Source: Spartinivicinus poritis
GTDB taxonomy: Bacteria; Pseudomonadota; Gammaproteobacteria; Pseudomonadales; Zooshikellaceae
DNA: 64,000 bases
Assembly (NCBI RefSeq): GCF_028858535.1
Contig: NZ_JAPMOU010000007.1
Coordinates: forward strand, 1-64,000
Direction: 5' to 3'
Below are positions 17,985 to 26,683 of the stretch, one piece after another (position 1 is the first letter of the stretch; each line of letters begins with the position of its first letter). The notes beneath the pieces are model-generated. The model was given only the letters and a program-made list of their open reading frames with translations, did no database searches and had not been told where the DNA came from. The translations under genes and the position numbers were made by a program.

Positions 17985-18968
17985 CTAAAAATGTTGATAG
18001 CCAGAGTGAGTAACCATAATTGACTGACCTTGGTTATCAACTATGCCTGGTTGGGTGGTAATGTTACCAATAAGGGTAATTTCGCCAGCCTCAACTAAAG
18101 GAGAAAGCTGTTGGGCAAGCTCAGTAGATGCTGTAAAACACAGCTCATAATCATCACCCCCGGTTAAGGCTAAATGAGTTGCTTGGGCTTTATTGGTTTG
18201 GCTTACTAATGCTTGCGAAATAGGTAAAGCGGTAAGGTCTATTTGCGCTCCCAAAGGCTGTTCTGCCTTAGCACTTGCTTCCAGGATATGACCTAAATCA
18301 GCCAGAAGCCCATCAGAAATATCAATAGCACAGTTTACACCTAGTGTTGCTAGCTGCTTACCTAGTAGCAGGCGCGGTTCCGGCTGAAAGTAGCGCTGAT
18401 ACAAAAAAGCAATCGTAGGGGTATCGTTGGCTGACAGCATGGGTTGGGGAATAACATAGTCAAGTGCTGCTGCTGCATCACCCAAGGTACCTGACACATA
18501 AATATGATCACCCACCTTCGCATTACTGCGCAGCATGGTTTGCCTGGCGCTTACGATTCCTTGTACCTGAATAGAAATCGTCAAAGGCCCTTTAGTAGTA
18601 TCACCACCTATCAGCCTGATACCAAATTGATTTGCTGCACAGCTAAGGCCCTTTGCAAACTCAGCCAACCAGCTTTCATTAGCTTCAGGTAGGGTCAAGG
18701 CAAGGGTAAACCAGCTAGGGGTCGCCCCCATTGCAGCTAAATCACTCACACTGACTGCAAGCGCACGATAACCAATTTGTTCAGCAGCGGCTTCAGCAGG
18801 AAAGTGAACATCAGCAACCAGCGTATCAATAGACACAGCTAGCTGTTGCTGATCAGGAATAGAGAGTAGCGCACAGTCATCACCTATCCCTAATTCTGCA
18901 GGACTTTCACCTACTGAGGTTAGGGATGGCTGATTAAAATAATTAGCAATGAGTTGAAATTCGCTCAA
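17985..18968 (-). CDS. thiL: Thiamine-monophosphate kinase
   Basis: A 327-residue kinase that converts thiamine monophosphate to the active diphosphate. The N-terminus has GIGDDCALL, followed by SIDTLVADVHFP, the magnesium-binding DLAAMGATP segment, the GGDTTKGPL loop, and the C-terminal DISDGLLADLGHI and LTGGDDYELCF motifs. With thiD and thiE elsewhere in the window, it completes the final steps of thiamine cofactor formation. An 86-bp gap separates it from nusB upstream. Confidence 0.96.
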   Translation of the reverse strand: MSEFQLIANYFNQPSLTSVGESPAELGIGDDCALLSIPDQQQLAVSIDTLVADVHFPAEAAAEQIGYRALAVSVSDLAAMGATPSWFTLALTLPEANESWLAEFAKGLSCAANQFGIRLIGGDTTKGPLTISIQVQGIVSARQTMLRSNAKVGDHIYVSGTLGDAAAALDYVIPQPMLSANDTPTIAFLYQRYFQPEPRLLLGKQLATLGVNCAIDISDGLLADLGHILEASAKAEQPLGAQIDLTALPISQALVSQTNKAQATHLALTGGDDYELCFTASTELAQQLSPLVEAGEITLIGNITTQPGIVDNQGQSIMVTHSGYQHF

Positions 18969-19054
18969 TCTTTACAAGAATCCACTGATTTGCTGACAAC
19001 TTGGGTATTCCACCAGATACACTAAGCTCGTTAGAGTTCAATGTACCGTTTGCA

Positions 19055-19531
19055 CTATGGCTTCAGCCGGTGGCTATTGACTTCCTGATAACGGGCTCTA
19101 GCAGCGACTTTATCCAGCACCCCATTAACATACCGGTGACTTTCTTCAGCACCAAACCGTTTAGCCAGCTCAATTGACTCATTGATTACTACTTTATAGG
19201 GAACGTCAATTCGCTTTAGTAGCTCAAAAGCTCCTATACGCAAAGTAGTCAACTCAATAGGATCAAGCTCTTTTAAGTCGCGGTCCAGATAAGGCTCGAT
19301 CGCTTGTTGGATATCAGCCAGATCACGAGCCACACCATGAAGCAAGTCATGAAAATAACTGAGATCCACTTTTTTCATGTCATTATCAGTACGAAACTGC
19401 GCTTCAATTGCTGCCACATTACCACCAGCCATATGCCATTGATAAAGTGCTTGCAGCGCAAACTGACGGGCCTTACGGCGAGCTGAAGGTTTGGGTTTAT
19501 CCCCAGTAGGGTGTGATACTGCGTCGCTCAC
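19055..19531 (-). CDS. nusB: Transcription antitermination factor NusB
   Basis: A 158-residue all-helical RNA-binding protein that acts with NusE (S10) at boxA sites to prevent early termination in rRNA operons. Family features are [17 protein letters not shown] at the N-terminus, [36 protein letters not shown] and FVNGVLDK-like [10 protein letters not shown] near the C-terminus. It begins 5 bp after ribH, so the two are co-transcribed, as is usual. Confidence 0.97.
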   Translation of the reverse strand: MSDAVSHPTGDKPKPSARRKARQFALQALYQWHMAGGNVAAIEAQFRTDNDMKKVDLSYFHDLLHGVARDLADIQQAIEPYLDRDLKELDPIELTTLRIGAFELLKRIDVPYKVVINESIELAKRFGAEESHRYVNGVLDKVAARARYQEVNSHRLKP

Positions 19532-19536
19532 TTAAC

Positions 19537-20013
19537 TTAAGCCTCTAAATTACTTAACAAACTTACCATTTCCAGCGCTGACAAAGCCGCTTCTTCACCT
19601 TTGTTACCCGCTTTAGTACCAGAACGCTCGATCGCCTGCTCAATAGTGTCTACTGTCAGCACACCAAAGCTAATGGGTAGTTCGTGGTCCAAAGAAATGG
19701 TGCTTAGCCCTTTGGTACACTCGCCAGCCACATACTCAAAGTGAGGGGTACCACCACGAATCACTGCGCCTAAAGCAATAATGGCATCATACTGCCCTTG
19801 CTTGGCAACTTTCTTTACAGTAAGGGGGATTTCAAAAGCACCTGGGCAACGAACAATCGTGATATTATCCCGGTCAATGCCATGCCTAATCAGTGCATCA
19901 ATAGCCCCTTGCAGCAAGCTCTCAACCACAAAGCCATTCCAGCGAGCAACTACAATGGCATACTTACCATCGTTGGGGGTTAAGAAGCCTTCTACTGTGT
20001 TAATTTCTGACAT
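19537..20013 (-). CDS. ribH: 6,7-Dimethyl-8-ribityllumazine synthase
   Basis: A 158-residue enzyme that makes the direct precursor of riboflavin. Conserved pieces are [47 protein letters not shown] (with the active-site histidine) and [18 protein letters not shown]-type ending. It forms large oligomers in other bacteria. It is 6 bp downstream of ribBA and 5 bp upstream of nusB. Confidence 0.97.
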   Translation of the reverse strand: MSEINTVEGFLTPNDGKYAIVVARWNGFVVESLLQGAIDALIRHGIDRDNITIVRCPGAFEIPLTVKKVAKQGQYDAIIALGAVIRGGTPHFEYVAGECTKGLSTISLDHELPISFGVLTVDTIEQAIERSGTKAGNKGEEAALSALEMVSLLSNLEA

Positions 20014-20019
20014 TGATTA

Positions 20020-21141
20020 CTATGCCTCTTCAAACGGGATATATTCGCAGATTTCTAATTCAAACCCGGAAATAGCACCAAATTTCATTGGTGAGCTAAG
20101 CAGTTTCATTTTACCTACCCCTAGCTCTCTAAGAATTTGCGAGCCGGTACCAACCATTAAGTAAGCTCCTGAACCGGACTGACCTGGTGTTCGCTGGCTA
20201 TGCTCCGGGTGAAAAAACCGGTTCATGCTACCTTCAAAGTCGAGTGAGGCTGTCGGGTTCAACAACACCACAACCCCTTTACCTTCATCTGCCACTTTTT
20301 TAAGCGCTTTTTGAATACTCCAGCTTGTGTGCTGAGGAGGCTGCGCTGCCAGCAAATCACGAATCGGGTCAGTGACATGCACCCTGACCAGCGTCGGCTC
20401 ATCTGCGTTAATTTCACCAAGCGCCAACGCAATATGGGTATTACCTTGAATAGAGTCTTTAAACGCAGTTAACTCAAACTCACCAAATTCAGTTGCTAAG
20501 GTTTGCTGATCCACTTTGGTAACAGTTCTTTCGTTTAATATCCGATAGTGAATCAGGTCAGCAATGGTACCGATTTTCAGCCCATGCGTCTCCGCAAATG
20601 TTTCCAGGTCTGGCCGGCGGGCCATAGTACCATCTTCGTTCATAATTTCCACAATAGCTGCAGCAGGTGTTAATCCTGCTAGTCTGGCCAGATCACAACC
20701 AGCTTCTGTATGGCCCGCTCTACTCAACACGCCACCCGGTTGTGCTCTCAGAGGAAAAATATGGCCAGGCTGAACAATATCATCAGGTTTGCTATCAGGT
20801 GCCACAGCCACTTGAATTGTTTTTGCTCTATCTGCAGCAGAAATACCAGTCGTTACTCCATGAGCTGCTTCAATTGAAACGGTAAATGGTGTGCCATATT
20901 GACCACCATTTTTGCCCTGCACCATGGAAGGCAAACCTAAATAATCACAACGCTCGCCTGTCAAAGTTAAACAAATCAGCCCTCGAGCCTTACTGGCCAT
21001 AAAGTTAACGGCTTCTGGTGTCACTTTTTCAGCGGCAATAATCAAGTCACCTTCATTTTCTCGGTCTTCATCATCCATCAAGATAACCATCTTACCCTGA
21101 CGAATATCTTCGATTATTTCCTCAATGGCATTTAGCTGCAT
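20020..21141 (-). CDS. ribBA: 3,4-Dihydroxy-2-butanone-4-phosphate synthase with degenerate GTP cyclohydrolase domain
   Basis: A 373-residue two-part protein. Residues 1-205 are an intact DHBP synthase (RibB): [12 protein letters not shown], then [23 protein letters not shown] and [12 protein letters not shown]. The second half aligns with GTP cyclohydrolase II, but the zinc site is gone: where RibA has HSECLTGD...CDCG, this reads [20 protein letters not shown]. The second domain is thus almost certainly inactive in GTP opening, consistent with a separate intact ribA at 16056. This split is common in Pseudomonas-like bacteria. It is 14 bp downstream of ribE. Confidence 0.93.
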   Translation of the reverse strand: MQLNAIEEIIEDIRQGKMVILMDDEDRENEGDLIIAAEKVTPEAVNFMASKARGLICLTLTGERCDYLGLPSMVQGKNGGQYGTPFTVSIEAAHGVTTGISAADRAKTIQVAVAPDSKPDDIVQPGHIFPLRAQPGGVLSRAGHTEAGCDLARLAGLTPAAAIVEIMNEDGTMARRPDLETFAETHGLKIGTIADLIHYRILNERTVTKVDQQTLATEFGEFELTAFKDSIQGNTHIALALGEINADEPTLVRVHVTDPIRDLLAAQPPQHTSWSIQKALKKVADEGKGVVVLLNPTASLDFEGSMNRFFHPEHSQRTPGQSGSGAYLMVGTGSQILRELGVGKMKLLSSPMKFGAISGFELEICEYIPFEEA

Positions 21142-21155
21142 CGTTTTTCCGCCTG

Positions 21156-21809
21156 TTACTTCAAGAAGCCATGAGTGGCTAAAAATGCTTTATTTATAGG
21201 GCTTTCTGATTGCTGATCAGTTGCTGTTAATAAACGCTCTAAATACCGGGCAATAATGTCCACCTCAAGATTAACCTGAGTACCCAGGGTATAGTGTTTA
21301 ATAATAGTGTTAGCAATGGTATGGGGAACAATATTAAGCAAAAACTGATTACCACTAACTTCGTTTACCGTTAAGCTAGCCCCATCAATAGTGATCGAAC
21401 CTTTTTCAGCAATATATTTTGCCAGTTGAGCAGGCGCTTCTAGCCAGAATCGGTGGGCACGGGCATCTTTAAAGTGCTTAACAATCTTGCCAACTCCATC
21501 TACATGACCACTGACGATATGGCCACCGAAATGCGTAGTCGGTGTCATGGCTTTTTCTAAATTAACAGGATCACCTGCTTTTAAGTCTGCCAGCGTAGAA
21601 CAACGTAAACTTTCGGCTGATACATCAGCAGTAAAACTTTGTTGATCAAGCTTTACGACTGTCAAACAGACACCATTAGTTGCAATGGAGTCACCCAGCT
21701 GAATGCCTTCTATGCTTAAATCCTGAGTATCAATGGTAAGCGATAAATCACCTGCATGAGGTGTAAGCGAGCGGATCACACCAACCGCTTGAATGATGCC
21801 TGTAAACAT
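21156..21809 (-). CDS. ribE: Riboflavin synthase, alpha subunit
   Basis: A 217-residue enzyme that dismutates two lumazine molecules to riboflavin. It shows the internal duplication of the family: MFTGIIQAVG starting the first barrel and FGGHIVSGHVDGVG starting the second, plus GVCLTVV and GASLTVNEV in matching places. It starts 7 bp after the ribD stop and is part of the ribD-ribE-ribBA-ribH-nusB operon. Confidence 0.96.
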   Translation of the reverse strand: MFTGIIQAVGVIRSLTPHAGDLSLTIDTQDLSIEGIQLGDSIATNGVCLTVVKLDQQSFTADVSAESLRCSTLADLKAGDPVNLEKAMTPTTHFGGHIVSGHVDGVGKIVKHFKDARAHRFWLEAPAQLAKYIAEKGSITIDGASLTVNEVSGNQFLLNIVPHTIANTIIKHYTLGTQVNLEVDIIARYLERLLTATDQQSESPINKAFLATHGFLK

Positions 21810-21816
21810 AAGATAG

Positions 21817-22983
21817 CTAATTAAGCTTATTAATGGGTTGGATCAGCATTCGCCAGTCTTTGCCTATTTGACGAACATCTTTAATTTCAAGGGCAACATT
21901 ATCCGCCATTTTGGGCATATCGAAAACCGTTAATAATGGTTTAGCCTCATGCCCCATAATCACGGGAGCCATATACACAATTAACTCGTCCACCAGCCCC
22001 GCTTTAACAAATGCCCCTGCGAGAGTAGAACCTGCTTCAATCATGACTTCATTACAATGACCATGGTCAGCCAGGTAATTAAGTAATAAATCTAAAGGCA
22101 CTTGCTGACTAGCGTTATCACCACCTGCTGGATCTGTCGTACTACTTTCATTAAATACAACAACTTCTGCTCCCAGCTTTTCTATACGACTAATCGCATT
22201 GGACTCTTTACAGGTAGTCGCAACCAACACTTTACCTGCACCATTAAATATTTTTGCTGTTACTGGTGTTTTTAGCTGACTGTCGACGATAACTCGCAGA
22301 GGTGGCGGGCACGTTTTTGCTGCCTCTATTTTAAGCTGTTCAGAGCGAACTGTTAGGGAGGCATCATCATCTAAAACTGTTTTGATGCCGGTTATCACCG
22401 CACAGCTTCTGGCTCGCCACTGTTGTACATCAGCCCTGGCATCTGCTCCTGTAATCCACTGACTTTCACCACTGGCTTTAGCCGTCCGGCCATCGACACT
22501 CATCGCGAGCTTACAGCGTACTAGCGGCCGCTTAATAGTCATCCGCTGACAAAACCCTTGATTAAGCTGATAAGCCTCTCCGTACAGCAGACCGACTTCT
22601 ACATTAATGCCTTGCTGTTGCAGGAATTTTTTGCCACTCCCCGCTACTAAAGGATTAGGATCAAGCATGGCCATCACAACTTTTGCAACACCAGCCTCAA
22701 CTAAGGCATTAGTGCAGGGTGGCGTTCGGCCAAAATGACTACAGGGTTCAAGGGTGACATAAGCAGTGCTGCCTTTTGCAGCTGCTCCAGCTTGTTTAAG
22801 GGCATGCACCTCTGCATGGGATTCACCTGCCCGTTCGTGCCAACCTTCTCCAATAATTTCGCCGTTTTTAACTACCACACAGCCTACCCGAGGGTTTGGC
22901 CTGGTTGTATATAAGCCCTGTTTTGCCAACTGTAAAGCACGGCTCATCATGGCATGGTCAGTGGCAGAGAATTCTGTTGACAC
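21817..22983 (-). CDS. ribD: Bifunctional riboflavin biosynthesis protein RibD
   Basis: A 388-residue enzyme with an N-terminal deaminase and a C-terminal reductase. The zinc deaminase motifs are HAEVHAL and PCSHFGRTPPC (about 50-85). The reductase begins near 155 with RPLVRCKLAMSVDGRTA and includes GADARADVQQWRAR and EAGSTLAGAFVKAGLVDE. It starts the riboflavin operon. The 133-bp gap to nrdR upstream contains no recognisable FMN riboswitch. Confidence 0.96.
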   Translation of the reverse strand: MSTEFSATDHAMMSRALQLAKQGLYTTRPNPRVGCVVVKNGEIIGEGWHERAGESHAEVHALKQAGAAAKGSTAYVTLEPCSHFGRTPPCTNALVEAGVAKVVMAMLDPNPLVAGSGKKFLQQQGINVEVGLLYGEAYQLNQGFCQRMTIKRPLVRCKLAMSVDGRTAKASGESQWITGADARADVQQWRARSCAVITGIKTVLDDDASLTVRSEQLKIEAAKTCPPPLRVIVDSQLKTPVTAKIFNGAGKVLVATTCKESNAISRIEKLGAEVVVFNESSTTDPAGGDNASQQVPLDLLLNYLADHGHCNEVMIEAGSTLAGAFVKAGLVDELIVYMAPVIMGHEAKPLLTVFDMPKMADNVALEIKDVRQIGKDWRMLIQPINKLN

Positions 22984-23116
22984 GCATTCACCTCATTTAG
23001 ATTGCCACAAAACAAAAAAAGAGGGTGTCGCAAAAAGCTAGCAGATATGGGGTGACATTTACTTTCTGCACCCTTTTGTAACACCTTCAATAGAAAAAAT
23101 ATCGATTTGAAAAGCG

Positions 23117-23578
23117 TCAGCTTTCATTGTCCTGCCTTAGTCGGTCAATTTCCTCACGAAACTCGTTTAAATCCTTAAATTGCCGATACACTGAAGCAAA
23201 ACGAATATAAGCAACTTCATCCAGTTTTTTTAGCTCATGCATGACCATTTCACCCACCAGCAAGGACTCAACTTCTCGTTCTCCCCTAGCTCGAACCCGG
23301 TGTTTAAGTCGGCTAATGGCCTCTTCTACCTGCTCCATACTGACTGGGCGCTTTTCCAGAGCTCTCAGCATTCCACCTCGCAGTTTATCCTCATCGAAAG
23401 GCTCACGACTTCCGTCTTGCTTAATCAGCCGAGGCATCACTAGCTCAACAGTTTCATAAGTCGTAAAGCGCTCGCTACAAGACAGACATTCACGACGCCG
23501 CCTTACCTGGTTACCCTCTGTTACTAGCCGAGAGTCTGTGACCTTAGTGTCATGCGCACCACAAAACGGACAATGCAT
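23117..23578 (-). CDS. nrdR: Transcriptional repressor NrdR
   Basis: A 153-residue zinc-finger and ATP-cone repressor of ribonucleotide reductase genes. The zinc ribbon is MHCPFCG at the start with CLSCSERF about 30 residues on. The ATP-cone follows at about 49-139, with [18 protein letters not shown]. It responds to the ATP/dATP balance. It lies 133 bp upstream of ribD on the same strand, its usual neighbour. A 7-bp hairpin sits upstream at 23620-23645. Confidence 0.97.
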   Translation of the reverse strand: MHCPFCGAHDTKVTDSRLVTEGNQVRRRRECLSCSERFTTYETVELVMPRLIKQDGSREPFDEDKLRGGMLRALEKRPVSMEQVEEAISRLKHRVRARGEREVESLLVGEMVMHELKKLDEVAYIRFASVYRQFKDLNEFREEIDRLRQDNES

Positions 23579-23853
23579 AGTAGTTCTGAGCCCAACCCGA
23601 TTCCTGCATTTAGTTGCATTCTAGGGCTTATTTTTCAACCCTAGACAATAGATAATTCTGATAATTTATTGCCAAGCATACTACCTATAAATAGCACTAA
23701 TACAAGCCTGTGGTTGAATTAAGTCCACATGATATAAACAGGAAGATGTAACTCATCAATACAACAAACTGACCAAATCAAACACTTTTAATAGTGCCAA
23801 ACCAAATAATTCAGTTGTCGTTTTCTATAGCGCACTCTATTTATAGAACACTT

Positions 23854-24900
23854 CTAAAGCGAAAGAGAAACCTTTTCTAAGATTGCTTGAATCTTTTGGT
23901 AATGACTACCTTTCCAGTACACCTGCTGACAGCTCTGGCATTGATTAAACTCATCATAAAATTCAAACACACCATCAGGCACCTGATCATGAACCGTATT
24001 TTTATCTACCGCCTTAATCTCACCATTACATTTACTACATAAGGTTAATGGCCGAACCAGATCATAAAGCTGATAAAATGCCATAATCTCAACAAACTGG
24101 GCCATTGGATCGGTATTTCTCACCCAGCGCCCATAGCGAACATTACCCCGCTTTAGCAAGCCAACATCCCTGCTTAGCAGAATTCTTTGCTGCTGCTCTG
24201 CAACAGATGCAAGCTTTTTATCCCCTAAGTCATTACTTTGATAAAAGCAGTCAAAACCGGCCATCCGCAAATAACGAAGCAACCCACCCAGGTGAACATC
24301 AAGCAAAAAACGAGGCCCCAACTCAGGCAGTTGCGGCACAATCGCTTGCGGGTGAGGATAAGAGTGCACTACAACTGTATCCTTATTTTTCAGTAAATAG
24401 GTAAAGTCAACTGGTTGGCCATTAACCTCTATGCAAGCTACTTCAACATGAGGCAAACCTAATGACTCAATCGCATCTTTAATAGAGGGTTTATCATCAA
24501 ATGCAAAATGAATAACGTCATCAGGCAGCAAATCAACACATTCACCAAAAAACTGTATGTCACTGGTATACATTTTTTCGCTAGCCAGCTGGCTGTTCTC
24601 TAAAAAACCAGGCCATAGTTGAATAATCAAGTTTTTTGCCTGAATTTCATTAATACTAGCTAAAGTGGCCAATTTTTTTACCCAGCCAGGGTACAACGAA
24701 AAAACCAGGGTACGGCTTATCTTCGGAAATAAACCACTTTGTTGTTTAAGGTAATTGATGTAGTGATGGTGATTGTTAAACCCATACAATTGAGCCAGCA
24801 ACTCTCTTGCCGTGACATGTTTAATTGAGTCACGAGGCCAGTGTTTAACAATTGATTTTGCTTGTTGCTTAAAAGCACGCGCTGAAATGAGTAAGGGCAT
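23854..24900 (-). CDS. Mut7-C RNase-domain protein with extra N-terminal domain
   Basis: A 348-residue protein. Residues from about 205 form the Mut7-C domain, a PIN-like RNase fold: FLLDVHLGGLLRYLRMAGFD, SRDVGLLKRG, then a zinc ribbon with CSKCNGEI and CQSCQQVYWKGSH. Ahead of it (about 110-200) is a ubiquitin-like (Mut7-C ubiquitin/ThiS-type) domain including VACIEVNGQPVDFTYLLKN. The first ~100 residues are additional; FKQQAKSI and ARELLAQLYGFNNHHHYINYL recall the small helical domain annotated in some glyoxalase-superfamily proteins, a weak match. I chose the ATG at 24900, which follows AAAGG; an upstream start adds 11 residues. The RNA target is unknown. Confidence 0.75.
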   Translation of the reverse strand: MPLLISARAFKQQAKSIVKHWPRDSIKHVTARELLAQLYGFNNHHHYINYLKQQSGLFPKISRTLVFSLYPGWVKKLATLASINEIQAKNLIIQLWPGFLENSQLASEKMYTSDIQFFGECVDLLPDDVIHFAFDDKPSIKDAIESLGLPHVEVACIEVNGQPVDFTYLLKNKDTVVVHSYPHPQAIVPQLPELGPRFLLDVHLGGLLRYLRMAGFDCFYQSNDLGDKKLASVAEQQQRILLSRDVGLLKRGNVRYGRWVRNTDPMAQFVEIMAFYQLYDLVRPLTLCSKCNGEIKAVDKNTVHDQVPDGVFEFYDEFNQCQSCQQVYWKGSHYQKIQAILEKVSLSL

Positions 24901-25192
24901 AACATTTACCTTTGCCAAGCCTAGCAGCGCCAACGTCCCACTCTAAAGGCACCAGACATAATATGCTATGACAATCAGTTAATGTTACTAAAAAGAGTCA
25001 AGCTATAAATGCTTCCTGGCTGATTAGCCTTCTCTTGTGGGAAGATGGATGCGAAGCCACCCAATAACGACAGCTTACTGCACTCATAATAAAATGCAAC
25101 GCCTAGCTCTGTTTAGCTGTTGCGATTCAACACAACTTCGTTGCTGCGCTTTTTGAGACATGCCAGCCCCAAATAAAACCCACCTATACTGG

Positions 25193-25531
25193 CTATAAAA
25201 TAAACAAACAACCCACAAGTCCTATAGCAGGAATAAAAAACAGCCAACCAATAAAGCTCACAGACATTAACCCAAGCACTAAAGCAGCAAAAAAATTAAG
25301 TGTTTGACCTTCAAACACCCACCGAATCAACTCAGTGATACAAACGACTATCAGAGCAAAAGCAGCCCAAAACACAGCAACAGTAAAGCTAAGCCGTGGA
25401 TCCATGTCAGGCAGTATTCCTGCTTCTTGGTAATAGGACTGGCGCATATCAATGTGTATCATCGAAGTGGTATACACAACAGTAAGCATCCCAAGCAAAA
25501 TACCAAAGACTTCAATAAAAAACTTTTTCAA
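25193..25531 (-). CDS. Small integral membrane protein of unknown function
   Basis: A 112-residue protein that I do not recognise. It has about four hydrophobic segments: residues 5-22, 48-68 and two in the C-terminal third (about 77-112). Between the first two is a polar loop with MDPRLSF that probably faces the periplasm. It begins 18 bp after the stop of the EamA exporter gene on the same strand, so the two are probably co-transcribed. No charged catalytic residues stand out. Confidence 0.6.
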   Translation of the reverse strand: MKKFFIEVFGILLGMLTVVYTTSMIHIDMRQSYYQEAGILPDMDPRLSFTVAVFWAAFALIVVCITELIRWVFEGQTLNFFAALVLGLMSVSFIGWLFFIPAIGLVGCLFIL

Positions 25532-25549
25532 CAGACTATTTCCAACAAA

Positions 25550-26425
25550 CTAGGCCTCTACTGGTTTCCTATGCTCAAATCGCTTGGCCAGGTATTCATT
25601 TAGCAGTAAAGAAATCAGAATTACGCCCCCCCCCAAACAGAGCTTCAAAATATCAGCATCTCGGTTCCAAATCAGCAAGTTAACCAGAATACCTGTAGGA
25701 ATAAGCGCATTATTCATGATGGCTAATGCCCCAGCATTAACCAGGGTTGCGCCTTTGTTCCAAAGGAAGTAGCCAACACCAGAAGCCACAATACCAAGCC
25801 ATAATAAAACTCCCCACTGCAGCCCTGACTCAGGATATTTGGGTTTACCCATAACAGCCCAGGCAACCAGTGCTACCACTAAGGCACCCAAATAAAAGCA
25901 ACCAAACACAGCATGTTGGGGCAGCTGTTCTGGCTCTCGCTGCATAATGACTTTATAACCCACCTGCCCCAAGGCAAAACAAAGATTAGCAGCCTGAACG
26001 ACAAAAAAGCCCAACACATAATCTTGGGTTAAATTGTCATAGCGCATTACCGCTGCACCGAATACAGCCAGCCCAGCTGTAAGCAAATAAACTGGCGAAA
26101 ACCGCCCTGCTAACAGGTCATAAGCCACTGTCACATAAATTGGCGTAAATATCGTAAATACAAGTACTTCAGGTACGGTTAACAATAGAAATGACTGGTA
26201 ATAAAACACATACATCATTCCCAACTGTACAGCCCCTACCCCCATCAACTTGAGCATTAAACCAGGCTTTAGCCATTGTTTTCTTATAAAAGGCAAAAAC
26301 ACTAAGCTGGCAAGTATGATTCGCGTTAACACCGAAAAATAGGCATCTACCTGGCCCGCCAGATACACACCGATTAAGCTAAATGAAAAAGCCCAGAGTA
26401 AGGTGACACCGATTAAGTAATACAT
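25550..26425 (-). CDS. EamA-family (DMT) metabolite exporter
   Basis: A 291-residue protein with ten predicted membrane helices in two EamA repeats, typical of drug/metabolite exporters for amino acids or similar small compounds. The N-terminus (YYLIGVTLLWAFSFSLIG) is the usual family start, so the ATG at 26425 is well supported. Only one base separates this codon from a MITE-like element (26427-26554), whose terminal repeat reads GAAGGGTATA toward the gene and provides the only good Shine-Dalgarno sequence. The gene has a run of nine G on its coding strand (25626-25634). The substrate is unknown. Confidence 0.88.
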   Translation of the reverse strand: MYYLIGVTLLWAFSFSLIGVYLAGQVDAYFSVLTRIILASLVFLPFIRKQWLKPGLMLKLMGVGAVQLGMMYVFYYQSFLLLTVPEVLVFTIFTPIYVTVAYDLLAGRFSPVYLLTAGLAVFGAAVMRYDNLTQDYVLGFFVVQAANLCFALGQVGYKVIMQREPEQLPQHAVFGCFYLGALVVALVAWAVMGKPKYPESGLQWGVLLWLGIVASGVGYFLWNKGATLVNAGALAIMNNALIPTGILVNLLIWNRDADILKLCLGGGVILISLLLNEYLAKRFEHRKPVEA

Positions 26426-26426
26426 A

Positions 26427-26554
26427 TATACCCTTCTCGAATGATTTTTAGGGTTTGTTGTCGTCGCTCTTCACCCCAATCATTTATAAACACATAAACT
26501 CATGGGGCTTCATCGCTTGACAGCCGCCCCTAAAAATCCTTCGCTTTGGGTATA
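26427..26554. mobile_element. 128-bp MITE-like element with IS630-type ends
   Basis: Terminal inverted repeats of 27 bp (26427-26453 and 26528-26554; 22 of 27 matching) begin TATACCC and end TTTTTAGGG. The outer ends are TATA, fitting insertion at a TA dinucleotide. The repeat matches the right end of the IS630 element at 437-462 in about 22 of 27 positions. The interior has no coding frame and contains a weak second inverted repeat around 26473-26516. It is therefore probably a non-autonomous element moved by an IS630 transposase. Confidence 0.75.
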
Positions 26555-26631
26555 GTTCAGAATTCACACAACAGTATTTAGGGGAGGCAATAATGACAAA
26601 AACCAGCGTACTATGCCAGATTGAGCAAAAC

Positions 26632-26664
26632 AAAAAGCCCGGCATTTGCCGGGCTTTTTGAGAC
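26632..26664. terminator. Terminator after glyA, bidirectional form
   Basis: A 13-bp perfect stem (26632-26644 with 26647-26659; core GCCCGGCA) is flanked by A and T runs and lies just after the glyA stop. It can work in both directions. Confidence 0.9.
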
Positions 26665-26683
26665 TTCAGTGATGCTTTAGCAA

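Noticed and set aside
18504-18692. Antisense frames inside thiL and other housekeeping genes
   Set aside because: They are shadows of the real genes: no ribosome-binding sites, no domains, and composition explained by codon bias of the opposite strand.
22984-23116. Possible FMN riboswitch in front of ribD
   Set aside because: The 133-bp gap is too short for the full structure, and none of the conserved boxes was found. A long-loop hairpin ending in a T run may be a weak nrdR terminator, but it was not convincing enough to list.
24901-25192. Loose inverted repeats around GCAACG and CGTTGC upstream of the Mut7-C gene
   Set aside because: The pairing is short and interrupted and does not form a consistent structure, and no coding frame is present. 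Not enough to call a repeat.
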